Below, piece after piece: positions 43,330 to 54,339 of a stretch of 64,000 nt of DNA. The notes beneath the pieces were generated by a model that saw only the letters and a program-made list of their open reading frames with translations, made no database searches and was not told the DNA's origin. This DNA comes from Odontocerum albicorne (Eukaryota; Arthropoda; Insecta; Trichoptera; Odontoceridae). A program made the position numbers and the translations under genes. Each line of letters starts with the position of its first letter. The stretch's first letter is position 1. The stretch lies in the NCBI GenBank assembly GCA_949825065.1, contig OX463859.1, forward strand, positions 10,937,606 through 11,001,605. Reading direction: 5' to 3'.

Positions 43330-43980
43330 ATCGTTATATACATAACAACCTGCTGGACTTAGTGCCATGTCACAATCTCTCCCAACCAACCTGTACGGCA
43401 CCGGTACAAATAACTGTATCATAGGTGGATGGCTGCTGCGCAATGCTCGGAGAATTTGGCTCACGTTCAGAGGTGTAGATCGGTGAAAGAAGGTAGCGGG
43501 GTGAAGAGATTCCTCTTAGGCAGGTATTTAGCATGTCTCAAGTAAAACACAGTAGGTAGAGTGAACTGAGAATAATGATTTATTTTGAAAAAGACCCTTC
43601 TTATGAACAGTCAATCGCTCATCGTAAGCGCCATTTTCCGCCACTGCCTGTGCTCACACCTCGCAAAATACCACAATTTTCGGGAGTTTGCGCAATGCAA
43701 AGGCCGGCCGGCCAGCGATATAGTCTGACGACGACCATCCATAAGTCTCATTTTCGCTACGGTCGCGATGTAGCGCGGACCCAAACAAACAAAAACACCA
43801 AATTTACGTACAAAAATACCAAAATAATATCAAATTTACATATCAAGAATCTATACACTTTAAGGGTGACGCATACGTCCCATACACAAACAGAAATATG
43901 TTCAACATACCTTAAGTGAAATGACGCAACCCGTAGGCTGGAAGTCAGTCGTCTTACCAACTGGACCAAATAGGTCGTTA
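43330..43980 (-). mobile_element. SINE-1 copy split by an LTR-like insertion
   Basis: Tail piece 43330-43391 (ACCTGCTGGACTTAGTGCCA TG, CAATCTCTCCCAACCAACC) and body-head piece 43887-43980 (CAGAAATATGTTCAACATAC, AGTCGTCTTACCAACTGGAC C) are collinear once 43392-43886 is removed. Confidence 0.78.
43392..43886 (+). mobile_element. Solo-LTR-like insertion (copy 2)
   Basis: 495 bp starting TGTACGG and ending ATACA, so it has the 5'-TG...CA-3' form of an LTR. Imperfect 5-bp flanks CAACC / CAAAC. Shares several blocks with 11832-12217 (GGGTGAAGAGATTCCTCTT, AAAACACAGTAG, GACGCATACGTCC). GC-richer than its surroundings and with no protease, RT or integrase coding. LTR nature is inference. Confidence 0.58.
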
Positions 43981-44432
43981 TATTATGCATCCATACACGC
44001 TCTAACTTGTCCAGACCTTCCTAAGACCTTAGTGGTTTAAAAAAAACGACAAAAAATAATGTTTGAAACCCTTAAGTTATTCAGCATCCCTACGTTCGAC
44101 AGATAAGACTGGGTTCAGGGTCCACTGGTGGTAATACAATATTTTCTGTTTTATAAGGCCCCGGAGATGTCGGGTACCACAGCTAAGAAAAGCAATATGG
44201 AGTATAATTTACTATATTGACTGAACTACTTTTACTATAAATTATATTCTCAAGGACTGTAAGATAATGAAATCTAAGTCATTAATAAATGTTACAAGTC
44301 ATTAATTGAACATTTATTAGTGCAGCCATTTATGTGTATATTTTCTAACGAGGCAAACTGTTTGCCCCGATACAACTTACCAAAAACTACATCGTTATAT
44401 ACATATTTTTTACTATCCTTATCATACTCGTA

Positions 44433-44494
44433 TTTATAAACTCGTACATTATAAACTCGTACATTATAAACTCGTACATTATAAACTCGTACAC
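44433..44494. repeat. 15-bp microsatellite, 4 copies
   Basis: ATAAACTCGTACATT tandem units; contains the ACTCGTA motif that recurs through the window. Abuts a LINE-C 3' end. Confidence 0.9.
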
Positions 44495-44720
44495 AATTTC
44501 CCTGTCAGGGTAAGCAGAATGGACAGATCACCAGACTTGACTACCTCGACACATAATATTCGCATCTTCTATATATTTTACATACACTGCCTAATACAAT
44601 TCCTTCTTTTAATAATAATAATACAATTTCCTTATTTTAATAATATAACTTTACTTTCCTATCTCATCCTCTCACATGTCTTTCACTTGCACTTTCACTT
44701 TACATAACTACCTCTATTGG
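44495..44720 (-). pseudogene. LINE-C 3' end fragment
   Basis: TTTCCCTGTCAGGGTAAGCA GAATGGACAGATCACCAGAC matches (minus) the 3' end at 21150-21245. Upstream part decayed. Confidence 0.55.
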
Positions 44721-44721
44721 T

Positions 44722-44935
44722 AGATATCCGTGGTCTAGACGGTATGACGCATGTCTTCCAATCAGGGGATGACCCGTACGATTTTTACGTGTTTTCTAAC
44801 AATTCTAGTGTTTTTTTTTTCAATAAAGACCCCTTCAACATATTTTTGGTTGGCTGAAAGTGATTGCCACATGACAATACACCCGCCAGGTTGTACTATA
44901 TACAACGAGATTGTAATATAATTCAGTATTTAAGC
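44722..44935 (+). mobile_element. SINE-1 copy
   Basis: GATATCCGTGGTCTAGACGG TATGACGCATGTCTTCC is the head; the B box is decayed (GACCCGTACGATTTTTACG). Tail TTTTTGGTTGGCTGAAAGTG ATTGCCACATGACAATACAC then CCGCCAGGTTGTACTATATA. Confidence 0.8.
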
Positions 44936-45360
44936 AGTAAGCACTACGGTTTAGATAAAATTTTAGGCCAAGGAAAAATACAGTATATGGCAATTTATCG
45001 ATTAATGATTTTTTTGGTCAGTAGTTGACTGATTGACTTATTATTTATTTCAGTGCGGAAAATAATAAATTCTTGCTAAGTGTGATGAAACAACTTTGTT
45101 GAAATACTCAAATTATCGTTCCACTTGTAAAAAATAATAACATAATTGAGAAAAATGCAGTAATCATTACTTGACCGAGGTGTATAAGAATTCTTAACCT
45201 TTTCAAGACATGTGATCTAATATTATTCCATTTTTTAATATTAAATATTTCGTTGCGAATTAATATGGTCAAATTACGAAATATATTGTTACTTAGTTGT
45301 ATCAAATGTCTTAATATAATTTACAAAATGGAAAATATTCAGTGATTAAACTTATATGAT

Positions 45361-45704
45361 AAAGACATGGAAAAATGGTTTTATACTTTAAAAAATTCGA
45401 GACTGATAACAAACGACTCGCTTAGGGATTACGAAGAAGTCAACGAATTTATTTACCTAAGTGCTCTTATTTTGAGGAATGGAGGATGTAAAGTGGATCC
45501 GAAAATGAATAAGAATGTCAAAAGTAGCTATGACAAAGCTGACAAAGATATGGACTAATCAGTCTATATTGAGAAGAATCAAAATCCACCTGGATCAGTT
45601 CTAGTATTCTCCAAAGCACTACATGGAGTAGAAACATGGACGGTGAGAAGGAAGGAAATAAAAATGATAAACGCCTTCGATATAAAGGAGTTAACAGGAT
45701 CGTC
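45361..45704 (+). pseudogene. LINE-D fragment (RTE-like), 5' side of a TTAA insertion
   Basis: EKWFYTLKNSRLITNDSLRD, NEFIYLSALILRNGGCKVDP KMN resembles the FKYLGS-I-xxDG post-RT motif; then GVETWTVRRKEIKMINAFDI. Continues at 46324 beyond the insertion. Confidence 0.65.
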
Positions 45705-45708
45705 TTAA

Positions 45709-46319
45709 ACCCTTCCTGTCCTGTGATGTGTAACTAGTACACATTGCTTCTAAAAACTTTAATATCCCTATAAATATAATAAACACTGGCTTCAGATTTT
45801 ATGTATTTCTGCGTTATAGATTTACGCATTGAATGATAAAAAAAATATTAATAATACTCGTAGTTAGCACTTATCGGCCACATCAGAGATATTTTGTGAA
45901 AATCGGGAATAAATTCACCAATAAATCAAACGTGTGTCAGTGTGTGACGTAGGTATATTCATTCTAAAAAACCGCTATGGGTGAGGAAACGACGCTATTC
46001 ACGTCTCACTCTCACTACTTCGGTATATGGCAACGCAAGAAATAGAATCTCAGTTAGCTCGTTTCTCTCGCTCAGTAGCCAGTGGGCTTTCGTTCGAGGT
46101 GGTCGCTTCGCCTGTTTTGTGAACGTCGTCCGATGTTTTTTTTTCATGTTTTCAGCAATTAAATTTCAATTATTATCACTTTTGACTTAAAATTTTATTA
46201 ATTTAAGTGATTGACTATGAATATTCTTATTTTTCCGATTTTAAATCGCTCGTTTTTACATGTGTATTGAATACACAGCACCGGAACGGGCGGATTTTTT
46301 TAGCACAGGAAGGGAAAGA
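45709..46319. mobile_element. Nonautonomous piggyBac-like element
   Basis: 611 bp flanked by TTAA on both sides (45705-45708, 46320-46323). Ends ACCCTTCCTGT and (reverse complement) TCTTTCCCTTCCTGTGC share CCCTTCCTGT. Subterminal near-palindromes TGTGTAACTAGTACACA and TGTGTATTGAATACACA lie near each end. Removing it joins GGATCGTCTTAAACGCTGCA, which matches the LINE-D sequence at 10030-10055. No transposase coding; the internal 69-codon frame has no recognised domain. Confidence 0.82.
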
Positions 46320-46323
46320 TTAA

Positions 46324-46440
46324 ACGCTGCATGCAAAATACCTCAGGATCGGGAGCAAAACACAGAGCTTTAGTTGATAAGCTTATAGAACTTTAGCTAG
46401 ATTTCATCTTAGCATACATCTCCACAGGCATTACGAACTG
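46324..46440 (+). pseudogene. LINE-D fragment, 3' side of the TTAA insertion
   Basis: ACGCTGCATGCAAAATACCT CAGGATCGGGAG corresponds to LNAAxK..QDRE. Decays after about 46440. Confidence 0.6.
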
Positions 46441-48285
46441 TAAGACAAAATCAAGTACAATGTGAAAAAAAGAAGCTTTTGTCTCAGTTTTTATACAGTC
46501 TCTAAATAATTAATACACAAAAACTGCCAGCCTATCATCATAATACACAGCAATAAAACTAGAGTAGATATGATGAAAAACAAAACTTAACTGTGGACCC
46601 TATTGGTATAAACAAGAGTCTATTGATAAAGCAACCGTCGCACCAGTAGAACTCTGAGTGGATGGAAGTATACTCGTATTTAGAAGTGTAGTACCCGAAT
46701 TCATAGTCCGACTTAAATATTATACTACATACTGTCCTTAAAATATCGTAATTGGTATTTAAAGTTGAACCTCGTAACTTCCCGTTTTAAAGGAGCTTAT
46801 TCTAACTTCTTCAGTACAAAAATGGTAAAGATTTAGTATTTAGTGTTAAAGTCAGACCATGAATTCAGGCCTATGTCTCAGATGAAGGCGAGCCCGCTTA
46901 AGAGACAGGCTTAACTGTATAAAAGAGCAAAAAAAAGCGGAATAAAGCATATTTTTTAGAAAATTTAGCAATAAATTTCTTTTTTTTATTCCACTAATCA
47001 TATTAATCCCCACTACATGTGTTTCTACCTTCTATCCTGAGACTCTCTTCAGGCGGAATTATTTCATAATTCAGGCATCATTATGTATGAAGAAAACCTT
47101 GGTACAGGAGGTTAATAAACGTATGGCGGTGAATAATATAATAAGTTGAATAAAAACGGTTAGGTACTTATTGTAATTTTTCAAATATGGAGTTCCACAA
47201 AGTTAAAGCCGAAACATTTGACAGCATATTTTTTACTTATCGCGCTGAATACAGCACTTTAGTAATGGAAAATAAGTAATACTGCATCAGGGTACAGAGG
47301 TTAAAAAATTACTTCGTTTATCTGAAGAGTATGATGTAGATTAAATGTAATTTAATAACAATTTTAAACACGCGGTATAATAGAGCATGTACTAGAAGTG
47401 GTAAGGATAAATATTTCACACGAATATTCCCATTTTTATACCCGTTCATGTCCGATTACAGAAACATAATTAGTATCTACAAGCACTAAGTACTACAAAT
47501 GGATGTATGTATGCAAAAAGAAGCTAACCCCCATTCTACTTGTTTTTTGGTCAAGTTATAAAAAATACATGGGCGGAACTTCAAAAGCTCTTTTTGAAAT
47601 AGTTTCATTATGTTTAAATTAAACCATCAAAGACATATTTGAGCAACGTACTTTATTTTTATATGCTATACATTTTTTCAATTTATTTATACGTATACAT
47701 GACAAGATATTTCATAAATATATCATTTATTATTAAACAATAGGTAATTTAAAGTGGACACATAATTTATAAGGATCTGGGTTTGTTGTCTTTCATTTGT
47801 CATGCCCCTAGTCATCTAGTCATTTGTCTGTATCTTACTGAGGACAATGCCACTGGTACTTGATGGAACGTATTAAACGAGGCTATGGAGGGGATCAGTA
47901 TAAGCAAAAATCTTCAGAAGAATATAATATCAGTTCTCAACCTTTATATAGTTGGAATATATTTGATTCATTAATTCGTATGCTACCCTTCAACATATTT
48001 GAATTGATGATGCGAACGCGTTCAAGAGCGTGATAAGGATACACTATTGTCCTCCACATCAGTAGGACTTCAAGAACTTTAGGATTAAGAACCATTAGAC
48101 TAAACAAGTAACTCGCAGTTCACCATTATACAACACATGTTAGAAATACTATCTCGCATAGACCGGTAATAATATTTATATACATCAAGTGCATACGAGT
48201 ATTGACCTGATGAACTTGAATCAAATTTGAATCGCTTTTTCAATTATTTTTTGGACACCATCAGGAAACAAAGTCTGGTTTAGTA
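46441..48285. other. Long interval with no recognised gene
   Basis: About 1.8 kb, AT-rich, no repeat family or exon that I can name. Segments near 46860-46930 (AGATGAAGGCGAGCCCGCTT) and 47035-47100 (GAGACTCTCTTCAGGCGG) are more complex and may be old transposon pieces. Confidence 0.35.
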
Positions 48286-48287
48286 TA

Positions 48288-48457
48288 GTAATAATCTTTA
48301 AAATGTATTTAGTGTATAGAATATTTTTTGAAAAATCTTTTAAATGTATTTAGTGAGTCGGATATTTTTTTTAATAATCTTTAAAATGTGTTCAGTGAAT
48401 CGGATATTTTTTTTAAATAATCTTTGAAACGTCTTTAGCGCTTCGGATATTTTTTGC
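48288..48457. repeat. About 50-bp minisatellite, 3-4 copies
   Basis: AATCTTTAAAATGTATTTAG TG...CGGATATTTTTT recurs at 48292, 48337, 48380 and 48420. Confidence 0.8.
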
Positions 48458-48459
48458 AT

Positions 48460-48755
48460 ATATACATCCAAATGGACTTCGTTGCAGAAAGTGGCCAACT
48501 GTTAAATTGCCACCAGCGATAAACTACTTTAGGGCGAATGGTATAGAGGTCAGTTTGCTCCACAAGTGGAGTGTCTGTTTTCGCGTAGTAGTAGTAACGT
48601 GCCATGATGCATGTACTGAACAGGTGAAGAGTAAATTAACGAGAATCGTTGGACATAATCATTTCTTGTGACCATGTGATTTTTTTGCAATAAACGAAAC
48701 GCTGAGACAAGTCTTGAAAATTGCATCGAGGTTTTATTTAACTCTTCTTCATCAT
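48460..48755. other. Interval with no recognised gene
   Basis: Complex sequence with GGCGAATGGTATAGAGGTCA then GTTTGCTCCACAAGTGGAGT, a small stem (CTCCAC/GTGGAG) in a vaguely tRNA-like setting without a B box. Unclassified. Confidence 0.3.
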
Positions 48756-48759
48756 GTGC

Positions 48760-49060
48760 TCATCGCTGAGTTTTGTAGTCTTCCATATCTTGAACATGGT
48801 GAACCACCTGTCTGTATTCCTCCGAGTCCTGAGTCATGTTGAATGCGGCATAAAGAGGACCATTTTATTTGATCCGTCCATCGGATAAGGCACCTTCATC
48901 TTGCACGCCTTCCTTCAACTGTTCCCGTGATCATCAGCTTCTGCAAACATTTATCATTCTTCATGATTATTTTTCTGCATGTTGTCGAAGGTCTTTTGGT
49001 AATCTCAAATTCTTGGGTGATAGTCTATGGGATACGAAGCATCCGACTCCAAAACCACAT
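48760..49060 (-). pseudogene. LINE-D C-terminal fragment
   Basis: Minus-strand MLNAAFNMTQDSEEYRQVVH HVQDM is the LINE-D tail; further upstream CATGAAGAATGATAAATGTT then TGCAGAAGCTGATGATCACG GG parallels 7165-7215. Confidence 0.6.
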
Positions 49061-49152
49061 TTCTTCAACTATCACCACTAAATTTTTCATCTTTATTCTT
49101 ATTTTATAATAATCTTGATATCTGTCAAACCATCAAAGGATGTATCACTAGT

Positions 49153-49462
49153 GTATGCATTCGTGGTATCCTGGGGGTCACTGAAATAAACAGTAAGCTG
49201 GAAGAGCGACAGCTGAGATGGTACGGGCACATAAGACGGAGACCACCAGACCATACGGTAAATCAGACAATGTCTGTGGATCTTCCGCGACAGCCATCCA
49301 GAGGAAGACCAAAGAACTCCTGGATAACTCAGTGCTCCAAACGGCCTAGGTGAAAGTGACACCCAGAACCGAAGAACATACAGCCTGAAAACGAGAAGAG
49401 CCGACCCCAACAGCCTACCTAGGCAGTGAGTTGGGACAGTGCCAGGAAGAAGAAGAAGAATC
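49153..49462 (+). pseudogene. LINE-A (RTE-like) 3' fragment with 9-bp target duplication
   Basis: LGVTEINSKLEERQLRWYGH IRRRPPDHTVNQTMSVDLPR and GRPKNSWITQCSK, frame broken after that, ending GCCAGGAAGAAGAAGAAGAA. Flanks ATCACTAGT at 49144-49152 and 49463-49471. Confidence 0.87.
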
Positions 49463-49471
49463 ATCACTAGT

Positions 49472-50035
49472 ACTAAAAATCAGGTGAACAGAACGATTTT
49501 TATTTATTACATTTTGGCTGATGTCATTGCACTTGAATTTATTTCGCTATCAAACGGAATGGTCTTGTTGAATGAATTTTCTGATATCGATATCATCCAT
49601 ATCTAGGTGAATACGTTGATAATTGAACTCTTTAATGCACTTTGTAGATATAACTGAGCCACTTCACAGTTATATTAAAAAATTTCATCATTTTTTAAAC
49701 CTTGTTATTTGGTGTAATTGGGTTAAACCTGTATAAAATGTAAAATAAATGAATAAATTTGGTGGTACTTATGAGTTGCATTATAAATTTAAAATGTTCT
49801 TGAGTTCATTTATTTGCTGTAGGATAGGTCAAAAATATAGAACGTGTCAAAAATAATGAATAATCATAGGTACTGTATAACAAGGTATATTGATATGAAA
49901 GAGACGTAATATGTGTGTTGAAATAGGAAAGTCTGGCACTCTGTCATCTCTACCTATCCCAGCAGGGAAACGGTGTGATAGTATGTATATAGTTCAACTT
50001 AGTTATCTTATGGTTGTGTGATTTGTTATTTATTA
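49472..50035 (+). other. Interval with a LINE-C 3' end
   Basis: 49900-49990 (GTGTGTTGAAATAGGAAAGT CTGGCACTCTGTCATCTCTA CC, GGGAAACGGTGTGATAGTAT G) is the best copy of the LINE-C 3' end. The rest is AT-rich. Confidence 0.5.
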
Positions 50036-50039
50036 CTTA

Positions 50040-50350
50040 CAGCTAGTTATAAAGTATCTACATTGATAAATTTGCCTCTTTTTCGACATTTACTGAATTT
50101 CGAATGTCGTCTGTCCCACCCATCTGTCAGCAAGACATGGTCACTCCGTAATAGGGTAATTACTCCCGACATTAAACGGCTACATGCGCTTTCCCCGCTT
50201 TACATATGAAACTGCATCGCGGATGCACCGCGAGGCAAGGCAGAAGTACTTTTATGCCCGTTGGTGGCGGAAGTGTTGAAGTTCTCAAATCATCTCTCAT
50301 TACTGAGATCGGTGAAGCCGATTGACTTCTTTCTGGGGTGTTTGCTCCCT
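50040..50350. promoter_or_regulatory. Complex single-copy-looking interval (candidate regulatory or transcribed)
   Basis: Less AT-rich than its flanks, no window repeat match; includes CTGTCCCACCCATCTGTCAG, CATATGAAACTGCATCGCGG ATGCACCGCGAGG and GAAGCCGATTGACTTC. A 63-codon frame here has no recognised domain. Confidence 0.25.
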
Positions 50351-50399
50351 ACAATATGCTGTTTTGAAATTTGACATTTTTCAAACAGTATGCTAAAGT

Positions 50400-50770
50400 G
50401 TAACAGTTAATTTTAAATGTATGAAAGAAAGCAGGAATTAAGACATCATAAATGAACGCATAGATGAAATGAATGTTTTAAGTAAGGTGAAGAAAGGAGC
50501 TTGAAGATGGTTTGGACATGTGGATAGAATAAATGGCGAATAATTAAGTAAGTATACAAGTCAAAAGTGCAAGGTGTTCGTGGAAGAGGTAAACCGACGA
50601 AACCGTGGTTGAATCAAATGAACCAGATTTTGAAAGACAATAAAGTGAGAAATATGAATGATAGAATATTGTGCATGATGAGATTTATGAACATTGAGGT
50701 ATGAGGAAAATTACATTAAACAGTCTAACAAGGCGTTGTCAGTGCCTAACTAGACGTATGCCTACCCTTA
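50400..50770 (+). pseudogene. LINE-C (RTE-like) C-terminal fragment
   Basis: GGTGAAGAAAGGAGCTTGAA, GATGGTTTGGACATGTGGAT AGAATAAATGG (RWFGHVDRING), GGTGTTCGTGGAAGAGGTAA ACC (GVRGRGKP). Several stops. Confidence 0.68.
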
Positions 50771-50825
50771 ATCAGGTAGGATTAAGCATTATTGTTCAAA
50801 TAAATTAATAACATCCCTCATGAAA

Positions 50826-51018
50826 CACGACCTGTGTGACTAAGTTAGTAGGGCGCCTATTTTCTTACTCGGTAGTAGCTGGTTTGATTCCCATTGGATT
50901 CCAGTCTGGTTTTCACTAAAGTCATCTTCAACATCTTCCAAGTGGGTTAAAAGAGATTCCCACATGACAATAATACCAACAGGTTGAAATGTATACAACA
51001 AAGGTGTAATACAAAACT
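50826..51018 (+). mobile_element. SINE-1 copy
   Basis: ACGACCTGTGTGACTAAGTT AGTAGGGCG, GGTTTGATTCCCATTGGATT CCAGTCTGGTTTTCACTAAA, AAAGAGATTCCCACATGACA ATAATACC and GTATACAACAAAGGTGTAAT AC. Confidence 0.85.
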
Positions 51019-51433
51019 AAGTACTAAACATGGACGAAATTAATTTAATGCAGGTAAATTTTCCATATTTATATAAAAAAAAAAACAAAACCAGACCTCT
51101 AATCCATAGCTGTTTCCTGCGATTGCGGTACTTCGAGAACGTATGGTACATGTTCGCCGTTTATGGGTGATGGACACGTTTTACTGTCATACACCATGGA
51201 GAGCGTATAATTTAAACTAGTCCTACCATTACGCCATTACCAGCACTAACCGCCAGACATGTTAACGATATCGGCAATATTGCAAACCTTGATTCAACTG
51301 GGGTGACACTAGTTTAAAACTAACTATAACAATATATGTATCTCAAAATTTATACTATATATATTTTATTTATTTACAACCTTATTGTACATCGAAACAA
51401 CCATACAATTGTTTTATACCATTTTTAGTGAAA

Positions 51434-51605
51434 GGTGGAGGTTTTACATAATTGATATAGTAGGAAAAATGGAGGTTTTACATAATTTATAGAGTAAGAA
51501 AAGTGAGGTTTTACATAATTGATATAGTAAGAAAAGTGGAGGTTTTACATAATTGATATAGTAAGAAAAGTGGAGGTTTTACATAATTGATATAGTAAGA
51601 AAAGA
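51434..51605. repeat. 34-bp minisatellite, 5 copies
   Basis: Unit GTGGAGGTTTTACATAATTG then ATATAGTAAGAAAA, with near-identical copies; first unit slightly diverged. Confidence 0.93.
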
Positions 51606-51753
51606 CAACTATGTATTACCAAAATTATAAATAAAAAAAACTAATCTCTAAAAATTAGAAATAAATTTAACAAATTAAAAAGCTCATCGATGGCCAGGAG
51701 AAGATAAGTTTATAGTAGAGATGCATTTAATAATATGTGGGGTGACGGATGTG

Positions 51754-52092
51754 TTGAACCGACTGGAAGCATTCGAAATGTGGATACACCGGACAATGCT
51801 ACGAATACCCTGAACGGATATGGTCAGCAATACAAGGGTTCTTCGAAGAGCCAAAGTTGGTAGAGAGTTGCTGACTTATATTAAAATCAGAAAGGTGTCC
51901 TATTTGGGTCATGTACTTAGAGGAGCAAAGTACAAATTACTGCACCTGATCATCCAAGGCAAAATAGAGGGTCGAAGAGGTGTTGGGGTTGAGTGTTGGG
52001 GTTCTTTTTCGGGCTGCCGGGGATAAAGCGGCCTACTCTCAGGTGATAGTCAACGTTATGGGGACCTGGCATGACACTAGGAAGAAGAAGAA
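51754..52092 (+). pseudogene. LINE-B 3' fragment with 10-bp target duplication
   Basis: LNRLEAFEMWIHRTMLRIP, one stop, then SNTRVLRRAKVGRELLTYIK, VSYLGHVLRGAKYKLLHLII and QGKIEGRRGVG; internal deletion before the tail. Ends GAAGAAGAAGAA. Flanks GACGGATGTG at 51744-51753 and 52093-52102. Confidence 0.88.
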
Positions 52093-52206
52093 GACGGATG
52101 TGTGACAAAATAAGGAATTAAGTGATTAAAGATGAATGTAAGCAAAGGACTATTGTAGAAGAAGGTATAAGAGGATGTGGATAAGTAGAATGAATAAAAA
52201 AAGAAG

Positions 52207-52392
52207 GTCTACCTCAGTAGTCGTGTTTGTGTGACCCGTGTTTCCTTATCGGGGGATCGTGGCTTCGATTCCTGCTGGAACCAATTTTATTTTAAAAAGG
52301 ATTCCTGTTTGGTTTTCGCTTAAAATTTTTCAACATATTTTTGGTTGATTGTAAGAGTTTGCAACATAGCAATTAACATACTAGTTAGCATT
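52207..52392 (+). mobile_element. SINE-1 copy
   Basis: CTACCTCAGTAGTCGTGTTT, GGCTTCGATTCCTGCTGGAA CC, GATTCCTGTTTGGTTTTCGC, TTTTTGGTTGATTGTAAGAG. A box decayed. Confidence 0.75.
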
Positions 52393-52700
52393 TATTTATT
52401 CAACTCTATTGTACAATATTCTGGAATGCTAAATTCCAGGCGGCAATCTCTTCCAACCAACTATACAAAAGTAAATTAAGGAAGTAATGTGAGCGCATAA
52501 AAATATTCAAATAATTTATTTTTTAACCTGGAGAGCTTATTTCCATTTGTCAATCTCTTGCAACCAACCAGAAAGATGTTTTGATGGGACTTAAGTGAAA
52601 ATCAGACTGGAATCCCATTTTTTAAATCTTGATTAACTGGTTCCAGAGTCTCACTACATGTACAATACTGTATTGTATTCCACTGAAGTGTAATACAATA
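52393..52700 (-). mobile_element. CR1/jockey-like LINE tail fragment plus SINE-1 fragment
   Basis: 52400-52500 (TTTATTTATTCAACTCTATT GTACAATATTCTGG, GGCGGCAATCTCTTCCAACC) is a LINE 3' end on the minus strand. 52535-52610 (GGAGAGCTTATTTCCATTTG TC, AACCAACCAGAAAGATG, AAATCAGACTGGAATCCC) is a SINE-1 tail and body on the minus strand. Confidence 0.55.
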
Positions 52701-53735
52701 TAAAACTATGAAACAAAAAAAAAACACTAAAATTACCCGTAAATGAAAAATCCTTCTACCCGTAAATGAAAAAAATTTAATTCTTGGTATCTTTTCACTA
52801 GTTTTGTTAAAACCACTGACGCGTTTCATTCAATAAGCACCTTTTTCAAACTTGAGTAGCTTGAAAAACTAATCTAAAATTTTTAGTGTAACTAATCTAA
52901 TTTTTTAAAACCGACGTTTAAATAAGCTTAAAAAATTAAACTGATTTTGTAAAGGCAACATAAAATTATGGTCAACCTAAAAGTTTGTTTGAATCGAATA
53001 ATATGCGTCAGAATTATGATGAAAATATGACGCGCATTCTTATTACTGCTATCCACTCATGCGTTTATTGCAGTAGTTGTTCCCTTGTCTATCAAAAGCC
53101 AATAAATTTGAAGGCGACTCTACATTCACCGATCAGATGGCCGTTATCATCTCAGAGGTTTTATGAAGTAAAGTCTATACCAAATTTTATGGCATATTAA
53201 AAAAAATACTCAATAAAATATTTACTATCATGAACAAATGGAATTAGTTTTGTTCGTTGGTATATATTTTTTAAGTTTTTGTAGTTTAATTTACGTACAT
53301 TTTCATTATCCCATTTAAGATAAATATAGAGAACAGATAACCAAATATTCCTGTCTCCTACACATCCGTGCATCCTCTCGTAAAGTTCCTTGGATTTCTC
53401 GTACTATTTACCGAACCTTGTAAATTCTTGACGCAAGAAACTGTATATCGGAATCAGATTCTGTACATCGCCACTTGTTCTATGAATGTGTTCTTATATA
53501 TTTATCGGAAGACGCAATGCATGAAAGAATGAGTGTCCACTTCCTGTGTCGAATAAAATAGAAGGCACAATACAAGGTGGGTGGTCAGGGTACTTGACAT
53601 TGGTACCATCTGAGATGACTATATATGTTAAGTAAGTTTGTGATAGACATATTCTCTTGCATAGAGGGCATGGAGGTTAGGTACTTGCAGCTTGTCTGCT
53701 TCTTTTTTCTCCATTTGGTCCCTGATATCATTCAT
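52701..53735. other. Interval with no recognised gene
   Basis: No exon found. 53340-53420 (CCTCTCGTAAAGTTCCTTGG ATTTCTCG) vaguely resembles LINE-C minus-strand sequence. Otherwise unclassified. Confidence 0.3.
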
Positions 53736-53739
53736 TCAT

Positions 53740-53815
53740 CGTCGTCATCGTTGCTGGGCCTTGTAGTAGCGGATACTTTCGCGATTCCAACGTCAAATTA
53801 ATTGGAAAGCAAAGC
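53740..53815 (-). mobile_element. SINE-2 tail fragment
   Basis: Reverse complement TTTGACGTTGGAATCGCGAA AGTATCCGCTACT, CCAGCAACGATGACGACGAT G matches the end of the 10500-10812 copy. Confidence 0.65.
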
Positions 53816-53946
53816 TATGCCGTGGGTTTTGTTTTAAGTGAATGAGCCGTTGTATACTAGCAAACTCATCGGCTACACTGCTGTACTGTATCCAATGGCA
53901 CACCGAAGTGAAACGATTAATTGGAAGACACAATGTATACTTAACT

Positions 53947-54277
53947 CACGAAATCTAAAGAGCTCACGCATTCGTGGTAGCCTGGGGGTCACTGACATAA
54001 ACAATAAGCTGGAAGAGCGACAGCTGAGATGGTACGGGCACATAAGATGGAGACCATCAGATCATACGGTAAATCAGACAATGTCTGTGGATCTTCCTCG
54101 ACAACCGTCTAGAGGTAGACCAAAGAACTCCTGGATAACTCAATGCTCCAAAATCCTGCAGACAAATGCCCTAGATGAAAGCGTTACCCAGAACCAAAGA
54201 ACATACAGTCTGAGAAAGAGCCGACCCCAACAGCCTACCTAGGCAATGAGTTGGGATAGTGCCAGGAAGAACAAGAA
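53947..54277 (+). pseudogene. LINE-A (RTE-like) 3' fragment with long target duplication
   Basis: SLGVTDINNKLEERQLRWYG HIRWRPSDHTVNQ, GRPKNSWITQCSKILQTN, ending GCCAGGAAGAACAAGAAG. Flanked by a perfect 22-23-bp duplication, AAGACACAATGTATACTTAA CT, ending at 53946 and 54300; exact left limit is ambiguous by a few bases. The host sequence around it recalls a LINE post-RT segment (ending CILN). Confidence 0.9.
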
Positions 54278-54339
54278 GAAGACACAATGTATACTTAACT
54301 ATAAAAAAATATATAAATATTTCTAAAAATACTGATTTA

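Noticed and set aside
43575..43919. 114-codon protein gene
   Set aside because: Lies within the LTR-like insert and runs across its border into SINE-1; no domain recognised.
45981..46190. Short gene inside the TTAA element
   Set aside because: No domain, no start context that stands out, and it lies in a nonautonomous element of a size typical for such elements.
50018..50209. 63-codon host exon
   Set aside because: No splice signals or recognisable domain; kept only as a complex noncoding block.
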